A DNA stretch of 64,000 nt, taken from positions 3,348,001 to 3,412,000 of the forward strand of contig NZ_CP058907.1 in assembly GCF_013415845.1 (NCBI RefSeq), read 5' to 3'. This document shows, one piece after another, positions 57,382 through 64,000 of this stretch. The notes under the pieces were generated by a model. That model was not told the DNA's origin. It was given only the letters and a program-made list of their open reading frames with translations, and searched no databases. The position numbers and the translations under genes are program-made. Positions within the stretch are counted from its first letter, which is position 1, and the number at the start of each line of letters is the position of its first letter. This DNA comes from Rhodopseudomonas palustris (GTDB lineage Bacteria > Pseudomonadota > Alphaproteobacteria > Rhizobiales > Xanthobacteraceae).

Positions 57382-58911
57382 ATGGACGCGATGCTCAGCT
57401 CTTCCGACGACGCCGCAACGCCCGCTTCGGACGCTCGCGACCAGCACATCCTCGACGATACCGTTTTCGATACCGATGGTGACACGCTGCGCGAAGAGTG
57501 CGGCGTGTTCGGCATTTTCGGGCACCCCGATGCCGCCGCGATCACCGCGCTCGGCCTGCACGCCCTGCAGCACCGCGGTCAGGAAGCCGCCGGCATCGTC
57601 TCGTTCGACAACGGCCGGTTTCATTCCGAGCGCCGCCTCGGCCTGGTCGGCGACACCTTCTCCCGCGCCGACGTAATCGCGCGGCTGCCGGGCAATTCGG
57701 CGATCGGCCACGTCCGCTATTCGACCACCGGCGAGACCATCCTGCGCAACGTGCAGCCGCTGTTCGCCGAGCTCAATGCAGGCGGCTTCGCGGTCGGCCA
57801 CAACGGCAATCTCACCAACGGCCTCACCCTGCGCCGTGAGCTGATCCGCAGCGGCGCGATCATGCAGTCGACCACCGACACCGAAGTGATCCTGCATCTG
57901 GTCGCGCACTCCAAGAAGACCCGCTTCATCGAGCGCTTCATCGAGTCGCTCCGCGCGCTGGAAGGCGCCTACTCGCTGGTGTCGCTGACCAACAAGAAGC
58001 TGGTCGGCGCCCGCGATCCGCTCGGCATCCGCCCGCTTGTGCTCGGCGAACTCGACGGCTGCCCGATCCTGGCGTCGGAGACCTGTGCGCTCGACATCAT
58101 CGGCGCGCATTACGTCCGCGACGTCGAACCCGGCGAAGTCATCGTGTTCGACCGCCATGGCGTCACCAGCCACAAGCCGTTTCCGCCGCAGCCGCCCCGC
58201 CCCTGCATCTTCGAGTACATCTACTTCGCGCGCCCGGATTCGGTGGTCGGCGGCCGCTCGGTGTACGACGTCCGCAAGGCGTTCGGCGCCCAGCTCGCGC
58301 TCGAGAGCCACGTCGAATCCGACGTCGTCGTCCCGGTGCCGGATTCTGGCGTGCCGGCGGCGATCGGCTATTCGCGGCAGTCGGGCGTGCCGTTCGAACT
58401 CGGCATCATCCGCAACCACTATGTCGGCCGCACCTTCATTCAGCCGACCCAGAGCGTGCGCGAACTCGGCGTGCGGATGAAGCACTCGGCGAACCGCGCC
58501 GCGATCGAAGGCAAGCGGATCGTGCTGATCGACGACAGCCTCGTCCGCGGCACGACATCGAAGAAGATCGTGAAGATGATGCGCGATGCCGGCGCCCGCG
58601 AGGTGCATTTCCGCATCGCCTCGCCGCCGATCACGCACCCGGACTACTATGGCATCGACACCCCGGACCGCGCCGGCCTGCTCGCCGCGACGCATTCGCT
58701 CGAAGAGATGCGCGACCTGATCGGCGCCGACACGCTGGCATTCCTGTCGGTCGATGGCATCTATCGCGCGATGGGCGAACCGGGCCGCGATCCGGCGTTG
58801 CCGAAGTTCACCGACCACTGCTTTACCGGCGACTATCCGACCGGCCTCACCGATCTCAATCAGACTGAGTCGGCGCCGCGGCAATTGTCGCTGCTGGCCG
58901 AGGCGAGCTGA
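57382..58911 (+). CDS. purF: Amidophosphoribosyltransferase
   Basis: A 509-residue enzyme for the first committed step of purine synthesis. The class II glutamine amidotransferase domain begins with Cys40 (REECGVFGIFGH), which becomes the N-terminal nucleophile after removal of a propeptide of about 39 residues, longer than in E. coli PurF, which has essentially none. GHNGNLTN and RYSTTGET complete the glutaminase. The PRTase domain contains the PRPP loop RIVLIDDSLVRGTT. An iron-sulfur cluster is possible in propeptide-bearing PurF. The ATG at 57382 has AGAGG upstream; the GTG at 57361 has none. It is the third pur gene in the window. Confidence 0.96.
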   Translation: MDAMLSSSDDAATPASDARDQHILDDTVFDTDGDTLREECGVFGIFGHPDAAAITALGLHALQHRGQEAAGIVSFDNGRFHSERRLGLVGDTFSRADVIARLPGNSAIGHVRYSTTGETILRNVQPLFAELNAGGFAVGHNGNLTNGLTLRRELIRSGAIMQSTTDTEVILHLVAHSKKTRFIERFIESLRALEGAYSLVSLTNKKLVGARDPLGIRPLVLGELDGCPILASETCALDIIGAHYVRDVEPGEVIVFDRHGVTSHKPFPPQPPRPCIFEYIYFARPDSVVGGRSVYDVRKAFGAQLALESHVESDVVVPVPDSGVPAAIGYSRQSGVPFELGIIRNHYVGRTFIQPTQSVRELGVRMKHSANRAAIEGKRIVLIDDSLVRGTTSKKIVKMMRDAGAREVHFRIASPPITHPDYYGIDTPDRAGLLAATHSLEEMRDLIGADTLAFLSVDGIYRAMGEPGRDPALPKFTDHCFTGDYPTGLTDLNQTESAPRQLSLLAEAS

Positions 58912-59040
58912 TCGGGCAACGGCCTTTGGCGTCGTCCTCGGTCTGCCGGTGACGACGCCCACGATACCTCTTTTAGAGGATGGATACTCGGGTCCGGTCC
59001 GCGTATGAGAATGCGCGATATATCTTGAGCCGGACCTGAC

Positions 59041-59784
59041 ATGACCCAACCTCTCGCCTCCCGCATCGCTCTCGTCACCGGCGCCTCGCGCGGCATCGGC
59101 TATGCCACCGCAAAGGCGCTCGCCAAGGCTGGTGCGCACGTCATCGCCGTCGCCCGCACCCAGGGTGGCCTCGAAGAGCTCGACGACGAAGTGCGTAAGG
59201 ACGGCGGTCATCCGCTGACGCTGGTCCCGCTCGATCTCACCGACTACCAGGCCATCGGCCGCCTCGGCGGCACGATCTACGAACGCCACGGCAAGCTCGA
59301 CGTCCTGGTCGGCAACGCCGGTATCGGCGGGCCGTCCTCGCCGCTCGGCCATATCGAGCTGAAGCCTTGGCTCGACGTCATCGGCATCAATCTGAATGTG
59401 AACTTCCAGCTGGTCCGCTGCATGGAACCGCTGCTGCGCGCCTCCGACGCCGGCCGCGCCGTATTCCTGACCTCGCGCGCCGGCGGTAAGGCACCGGGCT
59501 ATCGCGGCCCCTACGCGGCATCGAAGGCCGCACTGGAAACGCTGGTGCAGGTGTGGGCCAAGGAAGTGGTCAACACCACGCCGATCCGCATCAACCTGTT
59601 CGATCCCGGTCCGACCCGCACCAAGCTGCGCGCCAGCGTGATGCCGGGCGAAGATCCCGAGACCCTGCCGACGCCGGACCAGGCGGCCGAGCTGCTGCTG
59701 CCGCTGTGCCTGCCGTCCTTTACAGAAACCGGCAAGCTGTTCGACGGCCCCTCTCGCACCCTGAAAGACCCCCAGGCCGATTGA
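59041..59784 (+). CDS. Short-chain dehydrogenase/reductase
   Basis: A 247-residue SDR. The coenzyme loop TGASRGIGYATAKAL (~16-30), NAGIGGPSS, a serine in FLTSRAGG, and YAASKAALETL with the catalytic Tyr and Lys are in place. An Arg after the first beta-strand (AVARTQ) suggests NADP(H) preference. The substrate cannot be told. It follows purF by 129 bases on the same strand. Confidence 0.93.
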   Translation: MTQPLASRIALVTGASRGIGYATAKALAKAGAHVIAVARTQGGLEELDDEVRKDGGHPLTLVPLDLTDYQAIGRLGGTIYERHGKLDVLVGNAGIGGPSSPLGHIELKPWLDVIGINLNVNFQLVRCMEPLLRASDAGRAVFLTSRAGGKAPGYRGPYAASKAALETLVQVWAKEVVNTTPIRINLFDPGPTRTKLRASVMPGEDPETLPTPDQAAELLLPLCLPSFTETGKLFDGPSRTLKDPQAD

Positions 59785-59867
59785 CTTCGGCCCGGCAGCG
59801 CGATTGACTGACTGCAAGCGGGGAAACATCCGCAGTCAATCAGCTATCCATACATAAGGGGGAAGTG

Positions 59868-61094
59868 ATGAGAGGAGTGTTCTCGCACGCCATCGCTGCT
59901 GCGTTGGTGAGTGCGGCGTTGATCCTGCCGGCGTCGGCCCAGTCCGGCGACAAGACCGCTAAGATCGGCGTACTTAACGACATGTCGAGCCTGTACGCCG
60001 ACATCGGCGGACCGAACTCGGTCGTCGCCGCCAAGATGGCGATTGCCGATTCCGGGCTCGAAGCAAAAGGCTGGAAGATTGAACTGGTCTCCGGCGATCA
60101 CCAGAACAAACCGGACATCGGCGTCAATCTGGCGCGGCAGTGGATCGATGTCGACAAGGTCGACCTGATCACCGACACGCCGAACTCCGGCGTCGCGCTG
60201 GCGATCAGCAATCTGGTCAAAGAAAAGAACAGCATCCTGATGAATTCAGGCGGCGCCAGCGCCGATCTGACCGGCAAGGCGTGCAACGCCAACACCATCT
60301 CGATGACTTACGACACCTACATGCTGGCGCACGGCACTGGTCAGGCCCTGACCAAGGCCGGCGGTGATACTTGGTTCTTCCTCACCGCCGACTACGCGTT
60401 CGGCGCCGCGCTCGAGCGCGACACCACCGCGGTCGTCAAGGCCAATGGCGGCAAGGTCATCGGCAGCGTCAAGCATCCGCTGAATACACCGGACTTCTCG
60501 TCGTTCCTGCTGCAGGCGCAGGCGTCGAAGGCCAAGGTGATCGGCCTCGCCAATGCCGGCGGCGACACCACCAACTCGATCAAGCAGGCCGCCGAGTTCG
60601 GCATCACCGCGGGCGGCCAGAAGCTGGCCGCGCTGCTGCTGTTCATCAACGACGTGCACTCGCTCGGGCTGAAGACGGCGCAAGGCCTGACCTTCACCGA
60701 ATCCTACTATTGGGACCTCAACGACAACACGCGTGCGTTCGCGGACCGCTTCCAGAAGCAGGCCAAGAACAACGCCAAGCCGTCGATGACCCAGGCCGGC
60801 GTGTACGCCGCGGTGCTGCATTATCTGAAGACGCTGGAGGCGATGGGCGGCAATCCGCATGACGGCGCCAAGGTCGTCGCCAAGATGAAGGAGATCCCGG
60901 CGGACGATCTGCCGTTCGGCAAGTCGGTGATCCGCGCCGATGGACGTCGCTTGGTGCCGGCGTTCCTGTTCGAAGTGAAGTCGCCGGCCGAATCCAAGGG
61001 CCCGTGGGACTACTACAAGAAGATCGCCGACATCTCCGCCGAAGACGCTGCGCGTCCGCTGGCGGACAGCGAGTGCCCGCTGGTCAAGAAGTAA
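59868..61094 (+). CDS. Periplasmic branched-chain-amino-acid-type ABC transporter binding protein
   Basis: A 408-residue periplasmic-binding-protein type I (LivK/HAAT family). A signal peptide of about 25 residues (AAALVSAALILPASA) precedes the mature protein. The first lobe begins KIGVLNDMSSLYADIGGPNSVVAAKMAI and continues LISDTPNSGVALAISN-like loops; the second has WFFLTADYAFGAALERDTTAVV and VIGLANAGGDTTNSIKQA. R. palustris has many such proteins for aromatic acids as well as amino acids. No permease or ATPase lies adjacent. The ATG at 59868 follows AAGGGGG; a GTG three bases earlier is also in frame. Confidence 0.93.
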   Translation: MRGVFSHAIAAALVSAALILPASAQSGDKTAKIGVLNDMSSLYADIGGPNSVVAAKMAIADSGLEAKGWKIELVSGDHQNKPDIGVNLARQWIDVDKVDLITDTPNSGVALAISNLVKEKNSILMNSGGASADLTGKACNANTISMTYDTYMLAHGTGQALTKAGGDTWFFLTADYAFGAALERDTTAVVKANGGKVIGSVKHPLNTPDFSSFLLQAQASKAKVIGLANAGGDTTNSIKQAAEFGITAGGQKLAALLLFINDVHSLGLKTAQGLTFTESYYWDLNDNTRAFADRFQKQAKNNAKPSMTQAGVYAAVLHYLKTLEAMGGNPHDGAKVVAKMKEIPADDLPFGKSVIRADGRRLVPAFLFEVKSPAESKGPWDYYKKIADISAEDAARPLADSECPLVKK

Positions 61095-61114
61095 GCCGGC
61101 GATCCATCATCCGC

Positions 61115-62401
61115 TCAGCTTTCAGGCGCCGCTTGCGGCGCCTGTTTGCTGTCGGCGGCAGGCGATGCGAAGGCCACGATCACCACGGACACGACCAGAA
61201 GCGCACCAGCGAGCAGGAACGGCGCCCCGGGCAGCTGCAGCGGCGCGCCAGCATCGATGAAGTACGCGAAGATCATCGTGAACAGGAACGGGCCGATCAG
61301 TTCGGCGACACTCTTGACGCTGGTGGTGGCGCCCTGCAACTGGCCCTGCTGCGACGGCGAGACCAGCCGCGTCATCATCCCCGAGGTTGCCGGCCCGGCG
61401 ATGCCCCACAGCGTCATCACCGGAATGCCGATCCAGAACAGCGTCCCGCTCGGCGCCAGCGCATAGATCAGGAAGCCGAGCGCACCGCCGCCATAGCCGA
61501 TGATCTGCGCGTTGCGCTCGCCGAACAGCTTCACCGCGGGGCCGACCAACCCGCCCTGCACGATAGTGGTGCAGACGCCGACGAACGCCAGCGCCAGCCC
61601 GATCGTGGTCTGATCCCAGGCATAGCGATAGCCGGTGTAGAGCACGAAGGTTGCCGGCAGCGCGACATGCGCCACCTCGGCACAGAACTCGACCACCGCA
61701 AGCGCCGCCAATCGCGCGTTCGAACTCAGCAGCCGCACCGCCCCGATCGGATTGGCGGACTTCCAGCGGAACGGCGAGCGTCGGTCTCGCGGTAACGACT
61801 CCGGCAATACAAACAGGCCGTACAACGTATTCGCCAGGCTCAGCGCCGCAGCCACCCAGAACGGCAACCGCGGATCCACACCGCCGAGCAGACCGCCGAT
61901 CGCCGGCCCAAAGGTGAAGCCGAGTCCGAACGCAGCGCCGACCATGCCGAACACCGCCGCACGTTTTTCCGCCGGCGTGACGTCGGCGATATAGGCGAAC
62001 GAGGTCGAGATGCTGGCCGAAGTGATGCCCGAGATCACCCGGCCGACAAACAGCCACCACAGCGACGGCGCCAACGCCATCAGGACGTAGTCGAGGCCGA
62101 GCCCCAGATTAGACAGCAGGATCACCGGGCGCCGCCCGAACCGGTCCGACAGCCCGCCGAGGATCGGCGAGGCGAACAGCTGCATCAGAGCCCAGGCGGT
62201 GCCGAACAGCCCGTAGATCCGCGCCGCGTTAGCGGTGTTGTCGTCGGAGAAACTCTCGATCAGCTTCGGCAGGATCGGCAGGATCATGCCGAGGCTGAGC
62301 ATATCGAGCGCGATGGTGATGAAGATGAAGCCGACGGCGGCGCGGCGCGGCCCGGTCATGCCGGGCACCGGCGTCTGCTGCGCTGCGGCTTCCTCGGTCA
62401 T
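61115..62401 (-). CDS. MFS transporter, TetA-like drug:H+ antiporter family
   Basis: A 428-residue major facilitator with twelve hydrophobic segments. The first loop motif [28 protein letters not shown] (motif A) is nearly identical in pattern to TetA, and motif C residues [14 protein letters not shown] follow; the N-terminal helix starts [22 protein letters not shown]. Similarity to tetracycline exporters does not prove that this is a resistance determinant; many chromosomal homologues have unknown substrates. Its start overlaps the der stop by four bases, so it is translated after der. Confidence 0.92.
61123..61147 (+). terminator. Hairpin after the periplasmic binding protein gene
   Basis: A 9-bp stem (CAGGCGCCG / CGGCGCCTG) with loop CTTG begins 29 bases after the stop codon and is followed by TTT. 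It lies within the last codons of the convergent MFS gene, so its arms also encode protein. Confidence 0.55.
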
Positions 62402-63777
62402 GACTTGCGTTTACGCTTGTGCGCGAACGGATTGGCCTTCTCGCGCAGCGTGATCCGCACCGGCGTGCCGGGCAGATCGAACGCACCGCGCAGGCTATTC
62501 ACCAGATAGCGCAAGTACGATTCCGGCACCGCGTCGGCGCGCGAACAGAACACCACGAAGCTCGGCGGCCGCGCCTTGGTCTGGGTGACGTAGTTCAGCT
62601 TCAGGCGGCGGCCCGAGACCGCCGGCGGCGGGTTCTGCGAAATCGCCTGCTCGAACCAGCGGTTCAGCGCCGCGGTCGGCACACGCCTGTTCCACACCGC
62701 ATAGGCATCCTGGATCGCCTGCATCAGGCGGTCGACGCCCTCGCCCAGCATGCCCGAGGTGGCGACGATCGGCACGCCCTTGATCTGCGGCAGCCAATGG
62801 TCGGCGTCGGTGCGCAACTGCGCGATCTGGCCGCCCTGGCGCTCGATCAGGTCCCACTTGTTGACGGCGATCACCAGCGCCCGGCCCTCGCGCTCGACGA
62901 GGTCGGCAATCCGCAGATCCTGCTCCTCGAAGCGATTCTGCGCGTCCATCATCAGCACGACGACTTCGGCGAAACGCACCGCGCGCAGCGCGTCGGCGAC
63001 CGACAGCTTCTCCAGCTTCTCTTCGATCCGCGAGCGGCGGCGCAGTCCCGCAGTATCGAACACGCGGAAGTCGCGGCCCTTCCACTCGACCTCGACGGCG
63101 ATCGAGTCTCGGGTGGTGCCGGCTTCGGGGCTGGTCAGCAGCCGCTCCTCGCCGAGCAGGCGATTGATGAAGGTCGACTTGCCGGCGTTGGGACGGCCAA
63201 CGATCGCCACGCGGATCGGCCGAGTCGCGATCGCTTCCTCGCTCTGGTCGGCAGGCTCGTCGTCTTCCTCGTCCTCGACCGGCTCCGGCAGCAGCGGACG
63301 AAGCGCATCGTAGAGTTCGCCCATGCCCTCGCCGTGCTCGGCGGAAATCTGCACCGGATCGCCGAGGCCGAGCGCGTAGGACTCCATCGCGCCGATCTCG
63401 CCGCTCTTGCCCTCGCTCTTGTTGGCCACCAGCACCACCGGCTTGTTGGCGCGGCGGGCGAAATCGGCAAAGGCACGGTCGTTGGGCGTCAGGCCGGCGC
63501 GAGCGTCGAACACGAACAACAGCGCATCCGCCAGTTCGATCGCTGTTTCGGTCTGCTCCTGCATTCGGGCGGTGAGCGAGCCCTTCGGCCCCTCGTCGAG
63601 GCCCGCCGTGTCGATCAGAGTGAAGTTGAGATCGCCCAGCCGGCCTTCGCCTTCACGGCGATCGCGGGTGACGCCGGGCGCATCGTCCACCAGCGCCAGC
63701 TTTTGGCCGACGAGGCGGTTGAATAGCGTCGATTTGCCGACGTTGGGCCGGCCGATAATTGCGAGGGTGAAAGACAT
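62398..63777 (-). CDS. der: Ribosome biogenesis GTPase Der (EngA)
   Basis: A 459-residue GTPase with two tandem G domains and a KH-like C-terminal domain, essential for 50S assembly. G1 loops are [16 protein letters not shown] (residue ~8) and [16 protein letters not shown] (~195); DTAGLDEG and DTAGLRRR are the G3 motifs; NKSEGK and NKWDLI the G4 motifs. An acidic stretch ([16 protein letters not shown]) links the G domains. It ends [10 protein letters not shown]. It is followed, with overlap, by the MFS gene and preceded 73 bases upstream by the end of another gene. Confidence 0.97.
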
Positions 63778-63850
63778 GGCTGATCCGTCGCCGAGAAGCG
63801 GCGGCCTGTCAATGTCGCTCGGGTCAGACCTTCGAGGTCGGAGCCCTTTA

Positions 63851-64000
63851 TTAGCGCTGGAAGCTGCCGCTCGGCAGCGGCGCCGGGAACGACGGAGCCG
63901 TTCCGGAGGACTGCGACTGGGCCGGCGCGGGGGCAGACGACTGATCGTCGGCCGGCGGGGTGGTGACGCGGCGGCGCGACTGCTTGGCCGGCTTCGGCGC
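63851..64000 (-). CDS. C-terminal end of a gene upstream of der (partial)
   Basis: The last 49 codons of a minus-strand gene run into the window edge, ending [12 protein letters not shown] and a TAA at 63851-63853. The segment is rich in Ala, Pro, Ser and Gln with a basic patch (KQSRRRVTT), so it is a low-complexity tail. In related genomes the gene before der encodes a membrane-anchored TPR-like (YfgM-type) protein; that identity is only a guess from position. The G/C third-position bias supports coding. Confidence 0.6.

Noticed and set aside
61115..62401. Calling the MFS gene a tetracycline resistance gene
   Set aside because: Motif A similarity is shared by many chromosomal transporters with unknown substrates; there is no adjacent tetR.

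Overview
The window is about 65% G+C and densely coded, with strongly G/C-ending codons throughout. It reads as chromosomal core sequence from an alphaproteobacterium of the Bradyrhizobium/Rhodopseudomonas group; Rhodopseudomonas palustris is my best guess from the protein sequences and gene neighbourhoods. Supporting signs are an HdaA-type DnaA regulator, an aspartyl-tRNA synthetase with non-discriminating residues, a malic enzyme fused to a phosphotransacetylase-like domain, an orphan NifX/NifB-type protein, and a palindromic repeat of a type common in these genera. I saw no rRNA, tRNA, CRISPR array, prophage or insertion sequence.

Layout. 1-5.8 kb: end of a polysaccharide deacetylase, a DHFR-fold protein, a DoxX membrane protein, maeB and aspS. 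6-9.7 kb: selO, rnd and a bestrophin-like channel. 9.7-15 kb (minus): a CDP-alcohol phosphatidyltransferase, hdaA, ppk and ppx, divergent from purM-purN (15.1-16.9 kb). 16.9-22.4 kb: a cold-shock protein, a Crp/Fnr regulator, terC, ndk, an ABC-F ATPase and a lipoprotein. 22.5-24.5 kb (minus): pepA and holC. 24.9-33.7 kb (plus): an envelope block lptF-lptG-lptD-surA-like-pdxA-rsmA followed by a zinc alcohol dehydrogenase. 33.8-35 kb: a single-span protein of unknown function. 35-41.7 kb (minus): fabD-fabG-acpP-fabF-mltG-yicC-gmk. 42-43.4 kb: a membrane diguanylate cyclase. 43.5-46 kb: rpsF-rpsR-DUF2232-rplI. 46.1-47.1 kb: a c-type-haem-motif protein with a low-complexity tail. 47.3-48.6 kb: a cyclopropane-fatty-acid-synthase-type methyltransferase broken by an exact 17-bp tandem duplication. 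49.2-52 kb: dnaB and alr. 52-54.1 kb: the palindromic repeat and two coupled membrane proteins. 54.5-58.9 kb: the NifX-like gene, then radA-cvpA-purF. 59-61.1 kb: an SDR oxidoreductase and an orphan periplasmic binding protein. 61.1-64 kb (minus): der with a TetA-type MFS transporter and the end of a further gene.

Most genes serve housekeeping: purine synthesis (purM, purN, purF), fatty acid synthesis, LPS export and outer-membrane assembly, replication (dnaB, holC, hdaA, radA), translation (aspS, S6, S18, L9, rsmA, der) and polyphosphate turnover. I did not find a new defence or mobile system. The items most worth a second look are the 17-bp duplication, the haem-motif protein with its repeat tail, the Crp-type regulator with a Cys/His-rich C-terminus, the orphan NifX-like gene, and the possibly decayed reading frames near 54.3 kb.
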